Assembly (NCBI GenBank): GCA_014075215.1
Contig: CP046177.1
Span: 1,543,501 to 1,607,500 of the forward strand
DNA from: Flavobacteriaceae bacterium
GTDB taxonomy: Bacteria > Bacteroidota > Bacteroidia > Flavobacteriales > Flavobacteriaceae
Length of the DNA stretch: 64,000 nt
Reading direction: 5' to 3'
Positions 42,812 to 51,975 of the stretch are shown piece by piece. The stretch's first letter is position 1. Every line of letters begins with the position of its first letter. The translations under genes and the position numbers were made by a program. A model generated the notes under the pieces. The model was not told where the DNA came from and did not search any database. It worked only from the letters and a program-made list of their open reading frames with translations.

Positions 42812-43897
42812 TTAAAATTTAGTGATTAATAAAGTTCCTGTAAAGCCTGTAAGTAAATTCCATTCTTTAGAAGATATTAGTTTTCCTGTGTCGTCATAAA
42901 CATCAAACTTTGCGGTATTTGGTCCAGCAGTTCCTTGATTTAATGCTTTAAAGTCTATACGATTCATACCCCATTTTAATTGGATTTTAAATGTTTTTGG
43001 GGAATTAGTTAAATATATATTAGATTCTACAATTGATTTATTGTTAAGTAAAGCCACTCTGTCTCCATCTTCACTTCCGTGGTCTTTACATACAATTCTT
43101 ATGTATTTGGTATTGCTATTTATTTCACCGATAAATTGATTACTTTCTTTAGGCTTTGTTTTTTGTTTAAAATAGTCTTCTTCTTTTTGATTTCCCTTAC
43201 CAGACCAAAAGTTTTCATCATTATTTTGTTTAGCTTTTTTGTTTGATTGTCCACCACTCCAAAAATCGTCTTTTCTATTAATGTTTGATGTTGCTTTTTT
43301 AGATTCTTTCTTACCGGACCAAAAATCATCCTCTTTATTATTTTGTTTTGATTTCTGAACTTGATTTTTAATTGACAATCTATTTATAACACTTTCAGCA
43401 GTTTCAAGACACTTTAAATATTTCGTTTCATATGTTCCGTATTTTTTTCTTTCATTTTTATTAAATTTAAAAGTTACCTTATTTATTTCTGCTGTTGCGT
43501 ATGGTTTATCGAAAATATTACTCTCAAAAGTATAACTACCACCAGGTTTTATATATGCTCTACCACCTGAAGATTGATTTTTCCATTTCAGGTTTAAGCC
43601 TACTTCAAATTTGGATTTGTTAGTTATTACAATTTTATTCCACCTATCTCTTTTATTGTTACTTAATGTGTTGGCATCTTTTAAAAAGGCTTCATATTTG
43701 AGAAAGAAAAAATTTGTACCGCCTTTTACACCACCAAGTGATTTCCATTGTTTTGGTAAATCGTATTCACTTTTTCCATTTACCAATTTTCGACCAGGTT
43801 CATACATTATTTCAATTGTATAACTACAACTTTGAGAATATACCAACTGATGAATATTAAAAACTATAACTAATATTAATAAACTGTGTTTCATCAT
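42812..43897 (-). CDS. Secreted protein with DDFWSG repeats
   Basis: 361 residues. The signal peptide is about 1-21. The N-terminal domain (22-180) and C-terminal beta domain (about 255-361, KYIRIVCKDHGSEDGDRVAL) flank a Lys-rich linker with three near-repeats, EDDFWSGKKESKK, KDDFWSGGQSNKK and NDENFWSGKGN. The start codon is only 1 base from IS-6, so its leader and any promoter must come from the IS. No family is recognised. Confidence 0.7.
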   Translation of the reverse strand: MMKHSLLILVIVFNIHQLVYSQSCSYTIEIMYEPGRKLVNGKSEYDLPKQWKSLGGVKGGTNFFFLKYEAFLKDANTLSNNKRDRWNKIVITNKSKFEVGLNLKWKNQSSGGRAYIKPGGSYTFESNIFDKPYATAEINKVTFKFNKNERKKYGTYETKYLKCLETAESVINRLSIKNQVQKSKQNNKEDDFWSGKKESKKATSNINRKDDFWSGGQSNKKAKQNNDENFWSGKGNQKEEDYFKQKTKPKESNQFIGEINSNTKYIRIVCKDHGSEDGDRVALLNNKSIVESNIYLTNSPKTFKIQLKWGMNRIDFKALNQGTAGPNTAKFDVYDDTGKLISSKEWNLLTGFTGTLLITKF

Positions 43898-43898
43898 A

Positions 43899-45208
43899 TG
43901 TCTCGTCCTAAAATAGGGCTACAGTTAATTATTAAAATTTATGCTACATTTTTGTGCACGTAATTAGGTGTTTTATAATCTAAAGATAAATGTAATCTTT
44001 TATTATTATATAATTTGATTGCATTTTTTGTTGCTTTTTTGGCGTGATTGATATTTGTAAATGTTTGGTCGAGGAAGAATTCATCTTTTAAAATTCCGTT
44101 AACTCTTTCGGCCATTGCGTTTTCGTAGCAATGATTTTCTTGGGTCATACTGATTTGTATCTTTTTTCTTTTCAAAATTTGAGTATAAACATTGCTACAA
44201 TATTGTATTCCTCTATCAGAATGATGTATGATTTCTTCGGTATTTTTAGTTTGATAAATAGCTTTATTTAAAGCTCTAACACAGCCTTTAAGTTCTAAAC
44301 TATCACTAATATCATAGCCTACTATTTTTCTTGAATACATATCAGTAATAAGTGCTAAATAACAAAATCCATTTATAGTTCTTATATAGGTAATATCCGA
44401 AGCCCAAACTTGGTTAGGTCTATTAATGATCAGGTCTTTTATGATATTTTTATATTTATAAAAACGATGGTAAGAGTTGGTTGTTTTAGAAGAATATTTT
44501 TTCCTTCTAATTAACAAATTATTTTCTTTTAAGATTCTAAATAACTGGTCTCTACCTATATTTATATTCTGTTTCCTAAAATCATTATGTAAGGATTTCA
44601 TTAGCTTTCTAGTACCTTCTCTGGGTAATGTTTTCCTGCTTTTTTTAACAAGCATTATTACATTTTGTTCTATTTGTTTTTTAAGAACAAACCTTTTTTG
44701 ATATTTGTAATAAGCATCTCTTTTTAACTCGAAAGCATTACAAATAGTAGCGATGGCGTACCTTCTTTTTTTTCTATTAATCGGTGCTATTTTCATTAAG
44801 GCTTTATGTTTAAGTTTTTTTTTTAATTCTTCAACATTTTTATAGCCAAGATTTTCAGCAGCTACTTCAAGATAACTATCATTCACAAGTTTATCTAGAT
44901 CCTTTTTAATAAGAAGATCTTTGAGTTGTTTTAGCTCTTTTTGAAGGGCTTTAATACGGGATAATTCGTCGTCTGTTTGCACGGTTACACGGGTGTTCAT
45001 TAAATCTTTACGGTCATATTTTTTAATCCATACGTTTATCGTACTAGATTGTATGCCGTAAGTTAAGGCAATTTGTCTTTTGGAATGGTTTCCTTTGGTA
45101 AGTTCTGCTAATACTTTGAGTTTAAAACTCTCACTATAACGTCTTACATATCCATCATTTTTATACATATACTTGTTGTTTTTTGTATACATATTTCAGG
45201 ACGGGTCA
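43899..45208 (-). mobile_element. IS-6: IS3-family insertion sequence, copy 6, with fused orfAB
   Basis: 1310 bp, one base longer than the other copies because the slip run has 10 instead of 9 T (44815-44824, plus strand). No matching 3-base duplication (ATA left, CAA right), so the flanks probably came from recombination between two copies. The right end is 11 bases before the AAC of attC13. Confidence 0.93.
43939..45192 (-). CDS. IS3-family transposase, natural OrfAB fusion (IS-6)
   Basis: 417 residues. The OrfA sequence up to NVEELKKK is followed by LKHKALMKIAP and the complete OrfB. The extra A in the slip run gives, without frameshifting, the protein that other copies would make only by a -1 shift. 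It contains the HTH, coiled coil and all three catalytic acidic residues. It could give high constitutive transposase levels. Confidence 0.93.
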   Translation of the reverse strand: MYTKNNKYMYKNDGYVRRYSESFKLKVLAELTKGNHSKRQIALTYGIQSSTINVWIKKYDRKDLMNTRVTVQTDDELSRIKALQKELKQLKDLLIKKDLDKLVNDSYLEVAAENLGYKNVEELKKKLKHKALMKIAPINRKKRRYAIATICNAFELKRDAYYKYQKRFVLKKQIEQNVIMLVKKSRKTLPREGTRKLMKSLHNDFRKQNINIGRDQLFRILKENNLLIRRKKYSSKTTNSYHRFYKYKNIIKDLIINRPNQVWASDITYIRTINGFCYLALITDMYSRKIVGYDISDSLELKGCVRALNKAIYQTKNTEEIIHHSDRGIQYCSNVYTQILKRKKIQISMTQENHCYENAMAERVNGILKDEFFLDQTFTNINHAKKATKNAIKLYNNKRLHLSLDYKTPNYVHKNVA

Positions 45209-45215
45209 CAATTGC

Positions 45216-45348
45216 GCCCAACGATTTAGTATATGAAAAGTAGCGGACTTAAAAGCACTGACTTTTCAATTTATACCTAATGCTAAATTTACAAAACTAA
45301 CTTTAAATGAAGCACTTAAACCGCTATTTTTTATATACCGTGTTGGGC
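45216..45348 (-). other. attC13-like recombination site
   Basis: GCCCAAC at 45216-45222 and GTTGGGC at 45342-45348, the best match to the integron core consensus at both ends. Same sequence as attC11 between these cores. Confidence 0.85.
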
Positions 45349-45360
45349 GTATGTTACTTT

Positions 45361-45552
45361 TCATTCGTTTTTGTCAGTTAGTGTAATAGTCAGTTTATTT
45401 TTTTGTTGGTCAATCTCAATTTCTTTTCCGATTTCAAATCCAAGTTCTCTCAACCATTTTCCTTCAAGTCGAATTTCAGGAACAACAGCATATTTACTCC
45501 ATTCGCGAGATTGGTATTTTTGATAAATTTTTAGCTTTCTAAATCGACTCAT
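45361..45552 (-). CDS. SymE-like small protein, duplicate
   Basis: About 63 residues from MSRFRKLK at 45552, identical to 41348-41539. The longer frame to 45621 runs over the operator and the divergent promoter and is unlikely. Confidence 0.75.
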   Translation of the reverse strand: MSRFRKLKIYQKYQSREWSKYAVVPEIRLEGKWLRELGFEIGKEIEIDQQKNKLTITLTDKNE

Positions 45553-45560
45553 TAAAAACT

Positions 45561-45578
45561 TGTTCGTTATGACGAACA
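45561..45578. promoter_or_regulatory. Operator-like palindrome, duplicate
   Basis: TGTTCGTTATGACGAACA, the same as at 41548-41565, in the duplicated divergent promoter. Confidence 0.7.
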
Positions 45579-45611
45579 CAATATATAAATAATTTATCGA
45601 AATTCGGTATA

Positions 45612-45830
45612 GTGAACACAAAAGAATTAAAATATTTTAAAAAATTAGGTGCTAAAATCAAGCAATTAAGAGAAGAAAAAGAGATTGACCAAAAGTCTTT
45701 TGCTTTTGATTGTGGAATTGGAAGAACTCAATTGTATATGATTGAAAACGGAAAAACGAATCCTCGTTTGTTTACTTTGATGAAAATTGCTGATGGATTA
45801 GAAATTTCGGTTTCTGTACTTCTAAAATAG
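45612..45830 (+). CDS. XRE-type regulator, duplicate
   Basis: 72 residues from GTG, identical to 41599-41817. Between the two cassettes I see only single-base differences in non-coding positions (for example C/A contexts at 41587 and 41898). Confidence 0.85.
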   Translation: MNTKELKYFKKLGAKIKQLREEKEIDQKSFAFDCGIGRTQLYMIENGKTNPRLFTLMKIADGLEISVSVLLK

Positions 45831-45912
45831 CTCAATTTTACTGTATTACTTTAGATGTATGATTCCACTTTATTTGATAACCAACAGATTTTATCATTTT
45901 ATTGCCAATTAC

Positions 45913-45974
45913 GCCCAACGGTCGTGTATATGTGCCGTATCCCGCAGGGTATGGCATCATATATGATGTTAGTG
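45913..45974 (-). other. attC14-like recombination site (short, divergent)
   Basis: Starts GCCCAAC (AAC 45917-45919), followed by GGTC as in other sites. The stem is TATATGTGCCGTATCC with GGGTATGGCATCATATA, ending at GTT 45968-45970. Only 62 bp, and lacking the TAGCGG arms. Confidence 0.55.
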
Positions 45975-45997
45975 GCTGGGTGTCTTATGTCTCTCAT

Positions 45998-47266
45998 TTA
46001 AAAATAGTTGTCATATTTTGGTTTTAAGTTCCCTGTACTTCCAGACTTATATAACAATGAGAATATAACAAACAGAGAAAAGAAAATAACACCCATTTCC
46101 AAATTTGAATTATTAGTATTTGGAATAACACTTATGTTGCTAGTCCGGGATACCGATATTTTCAAAACGTTGTCTAAAAAACTACTAATCCCAATATAGG
46201 ACAAAAAAATCGCTACTATAAAAACATCTGCCATACTCCATTTACTCGTTTTTCTAATGAAGAAGTCAGTAAACTGATTAGTCGTTTTACTTGCTATTTC
46301 ATAGATTATTGATGTTATTTTAGTAAATGGGAATATAACGCTGAAAGCTAAAATCAATAAACCTGTAAAGAATTAGTTAAAAGAACCGTCTTGAAAAAGT
46401 ATTTTTATTACCTGTATAATACTCTTTGAACGAAAGTATAAAACTTGGTTTTTAAACTCAATTTTCTCTCCGATTAGTATAAATTCAAAAGTATCCAGTC
46501 GTACATCAAGAGAAATCATTGGTATTAAGACTCCAACAAAAAAACAAGAACACAATGCAATTAATGGATAAACAGTTTTTTCGAGACTTCCGATATTCGG
46601 GATAAATTGACTACAAAAAATGCTTATTGTTAGAAAAATTAGGAACAATGAAAATAATTTTAGTTTTTTATTCAATCCTTCTTTTTCCGTTTCTAGATAT
46701 TGTAAACAGGTAACTGTTTCTGAATGTGCGAAATTGTATTTATCTAAAATAGTGTTTCTCACGCTGTAATTCGTAAGGGATGGGTTTTTATCAAAAAGAA
46801 CGTGAAGCCCACTTGATAACTGCTCCTTTATCCGATTTTGAGTTTCGGGAGTTTCAACGATTGATATTATTTCATCAGCCCATTCAGGCACTTGCCCTTT
46901 GAAATTATTCTTGTTAAATGATACACTATAAACAAAAGTCTTGATAAGTTGCTCAATAAGATTACCCTTGTCTTGTTCTGTTTCCAAAAATCTATCTACT
47001 TCGTCTATCAAGATATAGATTCCAGTTTCGATATATTTCTTAAGGTGCTCTTTGTTTTCAGGGTTGAGTTCATATTCGTTTATCCTGTCAAAAAATACAT
47101 CTGTTATCTTTTGCTTCCATTCATTAACATCAAAGAGACCATACTTAATGCTTTTTAGCTCGGAAATTTCAAGATTTATCTGTTGTTTTTCAAAAGATAG
47201 AGACACAACTTTATAAATGAGAAAAGTGCTGATTAAAGCTGTCAATATGATTAAAGACATCTTCAT
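45998..47266 (-). pseudogene. PqiA-like membrane protein gene with a nonsense codon
   Basis: The frame 46373-47266 ends at TAA (46373-46375). The same frame continues as FFTGLLILAFSVIFPFTK to a stop at 45998, about 422 codons in all. The distal part has TSKWSMADVFIVAIFL, typical of PqiA-like proteins. The N-terminal part has a membrane segment and a soluble helical domain (about 30-190), then two helices. A single base change would explain the stop. It is the last gene of cassette 14. Confidence 0.65.
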
Positions 47267-47790
47267 TTTTTTTCTTTCAACTCATCAAAATACTTGACAT
47301 TTTTAACTGGTCTTGGGTCAATGCCGAACTTATTTGTACTGATTGTACCTTTCGACAATAGGAGAAAAAGGTTGTATAAGGGAATCAAAATCAGCCAACC
47401 AGTCTTATTTGTGTCGTGTATTCTTTTTATACTTTGTATCAGAAGAAATATAATTGCTATTAAAGGTAAAACTATGAAATTAGCAATGGCAAAAATTCTA
47501 TACTGTAAATAAAAGTCATTGGGAGGAAGGTCGTTTTGTAATGCGAATAGATATTCTACTTCGCTCCAGTATACATCTGATTTTTCAGCAATAGAAGAAA
47601 CATAACTTTCATAGGTAGGAAATGAATAGCTGAAGAATACATAATTCGAAAAGAATATGAGTAGAAATATCAATAAACTCCTAAGCAGAAATGCTCTAAG
47701 CGTGATTCTACCTTTTATTGATAGAAAGCCCACTTCTTCATTTGTAGATTTGGGCAGTTTATATTGATAGATGTTTCCTTTTTTACTCAT
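47263..47790 (-). CDS. DUF805-like membrane protein
   Basis: 175 residues. The N-terminal GFLSIKGRITLRAFLLRSLL and the later IKRIHDTNKTGWLILIPLYN fit DUF805 membrane proteins. About three transmembrane segments. It overlaps the following gene by 4 bases and the preceding lipoprotein gene by 8. Confidence 0.72.
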   Translation of the reverse strand: MSKKGNIYQYKLPKSTNEEVGFLSIKGRITLRAFLLRSLLIFLLIFFSNYVFFSYSFPTYESYVSSIAEKSDVYWSEVEYLFALQNDLPPNDFYLQYRIFAIANFIVLPLIAIIFLLIQSIKRIHDTNKTGWLILIPLYNLFLLLSKGTISTNKFGIDPRPVKNVKYFDELKEKK

Positions 47791-48385
47791 TTGTCAATTT
47801 GATAGTATCTATCTTAAAATTATATAAGTTCTTAATAGTATTATACTTTTCCTTAAGTACATCAACATTGTCAACACAGGTATTAATTGTTATTAGCTCA
47901 GTTTTAAGTTTGTCATATCTCATTGAAACTTCAACTTCCTTGGAATGTTGAAGAACCGTGATAGAGTTGTTAAAATTATTGTAATAATTTGCTTGTCGTT
48001 CAAACTCAAAAGTAAAGATTGAATCTGGTTCTATAGTTGTATATTCTGTTTGATATTCTTTATAAGAGTTCTCCTTGTTATAAGAACTGAAATATCCGTA
48101 CTTATAACTAACTGAAAATTCATTTGAATACTTTGTGCTATTATTTTTTATTGATACAAAGTGTGTTACTCTCTTGGTTGTATCATTAAACACTAATTCA
48201 TCACGAACTATGGAGTAATCAACTAAAGTATCCACATAAACATTCTTATATTCAGTAAACCATTCTACTTTTTCAATTTGTTCATCTTTGCAATTGTTTT
48301 CGCACGAGTTAAAAGCAAGAAATGCAAACAAAACAACGGGTAAGATAAAAATATCTTTAGGAAATCTTTTTATCATTCTGTACAA
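47783..48385 (-). CDS. Lipoprotein, unknown function
   Basis: About 200 residues. The N-terminal signal has lipobox AFNSC followed by ENNCKDE. Start at 48385, or three codons later (MIKRFPKD). The remainder is soluble and beta-rich with no recognised domain. It overlaps its neighbours by a few bases, so it belongs to the GTPase cluster operon. Confidence 0.68.
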   Translation of the reverse strand: MYRMIKRFPKDIFILPVVLFAFLAFNSCENNCKDEQIEKVEWFTEYKNVYVDTLVDYSIVRDELVFNDTTKRVTHFVSIKNNSTKYSNEFSVSYKYGYFSSYNKENSYKEYQTEYTTIEPDSIFTFEFERQANYYNNFNNSITVLQHSKEVEVSMRYDKLKTELITINTCVDNVDVLKEKYNTIKNLYNFKIDTIKLTNE

Positions 48386-49682
48386 GGCATTATAATTTTC
48401 ATTCCAGCTTCTTTCAGGTAAGGATCTCCGTCAGATGGTCTCACAAATGCATCTTTGTTGCACTCGATTATTTCATCTTTAGTATACTTATTGTCGAACT
48501 TATTAAGCAATGTGTTTATCCCCATTCCACTAGTAACTTCCACTGTTTTCTGTTTAATAGTTGGGCTTTGAGGTTTCTTGAAATACGAATGGTCAATATT
48601 CAGTTTTTCACAATCGCGTACTATAGCATTATAGTGATTCACCCCTTTGTTCTTTTCAAATTGGTCGATATTAACAAGTATAGCACTAAGGAGAGAGCGA
48701 TTGTCAAGATTGTCCAGAATATTATCAATATTAATAGTGTTTTCCTGCTGCGAGGGTTTGTTTTGATTTCCATTATCCACGCCTGAATCTTGACTTGTAA
48801 CGATACTTGGAGGTTGAGTATTCTTTTTGTCATCCAAGTAGAAGTCCTTAAAAAAAAAGCCCCAAGTGATAGCAATAAAACTGCCGATGTAATCGCAAGT
48901 GCTTTGATTTTTTTGCCGCTAGATTTCCTAAAAGCGATTAACTTACTCTCTAAATCAACGTATTTGCTTTTTTCTCTTAGAATATCACTTTTTAGTTTGT
49001 CGGTAACATTATCCGTACTAGTTTTAGTTGTATGTGTAGGTTTTGTCCTAACTGGTTCTTTATACTCAATTAACTGCGAATTTGATATAGTGTAGAATTT
49101 ATTGCCAAATTTGTGCAAAAATCGATTATTTAATTTGGTATTGAAAATATTCTTTTCATTTGACACATATACATTTGAATAACTTTTACGACATTCAGAA
49201 ATCTGATTTATTTTAGATTCATAATCTTCAAGAAATAGAGGTAATGTTCCGTGTTCATTAGAGTAATCGGCTGTAAATTCAAAATCACTAAATATTTTGT
49301 CATCTAAACTAAATGAACTAACCATATCCGATATTTTCGTAGAGTTGAACATTTTCCCACTTAATGCCTGTTTTTTAAAATGACTTAAGAGTCCATTTAA
49401 TATCTTAAAATTATTATCATTAACAGCTATTTCTTTATTTGACTTAATAGCTACACCAATCACAATGCCGTCACGTCCTGCATTATATGCTTTGGCGAAG
49501 CTGTATAGTTCTAAATATGAGTAACCATTTTTTGTAAACGTGTGAAATACATCTTGATGCTTTGATTCCAGTTTCAGACTTGGCTCAAAATGGTCTACTT
49601 TGCTTTTTACACCTTGAGGCTTAAATCCGAAGGATTCAAAACCATCTGGCTTTCCGAAGAAAATAATACTAGTATCTTCCAT
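48373..49682 (-). pseudogene. Membrane protein of the GTPase cluster, frameshifted at a T9 run
   Basis: The frame from 49682 (MEDTSIIFFGKPDGFESFGF) has a soluble domain, a coiled coil (about 235-262) and a membrane helix (AITSAVLLLSLGAFF). At the 9-T coding run (plus A run 48850-48858) it shifts out of frame. The other frame continues KDFYLDDKKNTQPPSIVTS to the stop at 48373. One added base restores a protein of about 435 residues. No family is recognised. Sequencing error or phase variation are alternatives to true decay. Confidence 0.68.
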
Positions 49683-49688
49683 AATAAT

Positions 49689-50637
49689 TTATCCAAATAG
49701 TCTTTTAAAAAATGCAAATAAACCACCACCTTCAGATTTACCTGTGGCAAGTTTATATAAATTGTTCCAGAAATTATGTGGGTATTGGAAGTCTAGCCTT
49801 TGTATATATACCACTGGGTTATTGTCATCATCAAATGTGTCGACTAACTTTCCTACAGAAAATTCTCCATATACTATTTTTGCGTTTCTACTTTTTATAG
49901 CATTGTCTAGTGATGGCCTAAATTGCTTAATGTAATTTTCAACTACCACATTTTCGTTAACTGGAATTTTATCCCATTGAGATACTATAACGATAAATTT
50001 AGATACGCTATAAAGATTTGGCATATTAACCTTTATATAGTTTATAAAATTCTGATGCAAAGTGTCTTCGTCTTTATCTCCTTTTACAGGCTTATAAGGA
50101 GTTATGAGACAAAATACAGGCTTACCTAATTCACAGGCTTTTAGTATTCCTTCAATTTTAGGATTAAATTTACCTTTATTGTCAGTCTTGATTTCCTCCA
50201 AATCTTCACCAGCTAAATCAACAAAAGCCAATTTAAGCACCGGAAGTCCCTTTTTGTTCGGTTCCATATCCATTCCTATTAAATCTAGGGTTCCTTTTTC
50301 AGTAGAAGGATATGCTTCCTTGTCGTCAAAGTACTTAACCATAGTATCTCTAGACACGTTACCTTTGTCGTAAGGATACTCGTTTAAATCAAGTGCTGAC
50401 CATTTTTTTTTCAGTATATCTTTGGCTATAATACAAAAGTGACGACAAGAACAAAGACTTTCCTGCTTTTGGAAAACCAATGGGAACAACAATATGACGA
50501 CCTTCTTGATTAAGGTTGTCAAAAATTTCCATTATGTTTTTTTGACTTAAATCCGCTAGTGGAATCCTTGAAGATTTTTCTGGTTCTGGATTATTCGATT
50601 GGCTCTCTTGATTTTCTGTTGATATATAATCGCTCAT
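49689..50637 (-). pseudogene. P-loop GTPase-like protein, frameshifted at an A9 run
   Basis: The frame 50389-50637 holds the Walker A motif GFPKAGKSLF and ends at TEKKMVST. The frame 49689-50522 continues after the run as KKWSALDLNEYPYDKGN, with a switch II-like VDLAGEDL and a guanine-specificity-like SQWDKI, ending in LFAFFKRLFG. One base removed from the 9-A run (plus T 50403-50411) joins them into about 315 residues. Such GTPases occur in bacterial conflict systems; that role here is inferred. Confidence 0.7.
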
Positions 50638-50656
50638 TACTTTCTATTTATTTGGT

Positions 50657-51778
50657 TTACTTATTGAAATTTTTATTTTTCCCGAATAGGCTATTAAAGA
50701 AATTTTCATCATCGTCTTCATCTTCTTTCCTTCTTATTAAAACGTAGATGGCTAAGGGAACAATTAAGTCTAAAAATATAACAAGTAGAATGTTCTTCCA
50801 CGTTCCTACTTTTTGCTCTTTAGTTCCATTTTTTATGTGTTGAACTATTGAAGGTAAAGTATGGCCCACACTTCCGAGTTCGGTTATTGTGGCTTCAAGT
50901 TTTGGGAAATCAGCACTACCCGTATTTATATCATTAATTGGTTTTGTAGTACTATTAACTTCAGACACAATTTTTGCAATTTTTGCAATATTCTTGGGAT
51001 TGTTTTCTATGTTCTTTTTATCGTTACTTATGTCTATTTTAGTTGTGTCTCGCTGAATGAACTCTAGTTCTGGAATATATTTTATCTCTAGTGATTTCAA
51101 ATCCTCTTTTGCTTTGAAAAGTCTTTCAGCAACATCTAAATTTATCTCACTGTTGACTAAGTTTTTTGCTATAAAACTCTCGATTGAACTTGTAATGTAA
51201 CCTTGCAGAATACGAGCCTGTTCAGTTGGTTCATTTACACCCGCCAATGAGGGATTGATTGCATTGATTTTATAATTTGCTAAAATGTCATTGAATTTAC
51301 TAAGTACGGCTCTTGCATTGGCTTTAAATCCATTTTGGTCTCTCACTTCGCTAATAAGTTGCTTCTCCAAGTCTTTCAAGTCAATATAGTCATCTACCAC
51401 ATCTGACTCGACACCGATAATTGCTTGGGCTCTTGTAGAATATGATATAAGTGTATCTTTTAAAATACCAGCTTCTTCCTTAACCAAATCTTCTTTAAAA
51501 TCATACGGGTAGAAATAATTCAGATTAAATACAATTAATGCGAAAGCACAAATGAGATAGAAGAATAGTGCAACTTTTCTGCCGCTAACCGCAAAGTAGT
51601 ATGATATTAATATAAGAATCAATATAATTGCAGCTATCACAAGGCTTCCATTTTCAGAGCCAAAAAAGTGTTGATTTTTTAACCCCAAATGGGCGTGCCA
51701 AAAACCTACTATAAACGTGCCTAAACTCAAAAGGTAGGCACTAATTTTCACTATTGGCGGTATTTTCGTCTTACTCAT
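50657..51778 (-). CDS. Membrane protein with long coiled-coil-like domain (GTPase cluster)
   Basis: 373 residues. Three N-terminal transmembrane helices (about 9-28, 45-64, 69-88), a long helical soluble domain (about 95-320), a C-terminal transmembrane helix (about 326-346) and the acidic tail RRKEDEDDDEN. It is the first gene of cassette 14, just upstream of the GTPase. The geometry suits a membrane sensor or effector, but no family is recognised. Confidence 0.7.
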   Translation of the reverse strand: MSKTKIPPIVKISAYLLSLGTFIVGFWHAHLGLKNQHFFGSENGSLVIAAIILILILISYYFAVSGRKVALFFYLICAFALIVFNLNYFYPYDFKEDLVKEEAGILKDTLISYSTRAQAIIGVESDVVDDYIDLKDLEKQLISEVRDQNGFKANARAVLSKFNDILANYKINAINPSLAGVNEPTEQARILQGYITSSIESFIAKNLVNSEINLDVAERLFKAKEDLKSLEIKYIPELEFIQRDTTKIDISNDKKNIENNPKNIAKIAKIVSEVNSTTKPINDINTGSADFPKLEATITELGSVGHTLPSIVQHIKNGTKEQKVGTWKNILLVIFLDLIVPLAIYVLIRRKEDEDDDENFFNSLFGKNKNFNK

Positions 51779-51836
51779 ATCTATATATTTTGTTCAAAGT
51801 TAATATTTCTGTCATTTTTTTCGGTCTTTACCTTGC

Positions 51837-51968
51837 CACTAACGGTCTAGTATAAGAATAGTAGCGTATTAAAATGCACTAACTTTTCGGTTAAGTACAG
51901 ACCTTTTTTATAATTGCTTGCTTTCGTTTTAGCGATTAAACAGCTATTATTTTTATACATTGTTACCA
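51837..51968 (-). other. attC15-like recombination site
   Basis: AAC at 51841-51843 and GTT at 51962-51964. Arms GTATAAGAATAGTAGCG and AGCTATTATTTTTATAC, with ACTAACTTTTCGG in the interior. There is no IS at this site. Confidence 0.8.
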
Positions 51969-51975
51969 CACGTAC

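Noticed and set aside
43120..43329. Minus-strand 69-codon frame inside the DDFWSG protein gene
   Set aside because: An out-of-frame reading of the Lys/Asn-rich repeat linker of the real gene at 42812-43897.
45553..45621. Longer N-terminus of the duplicated SymE-like gene
   Set aside because: It would overlap the divergent XRE start and the operator palindrome; the first copy has an upstream stop that prevents the same extension, so MSRF is the common start.
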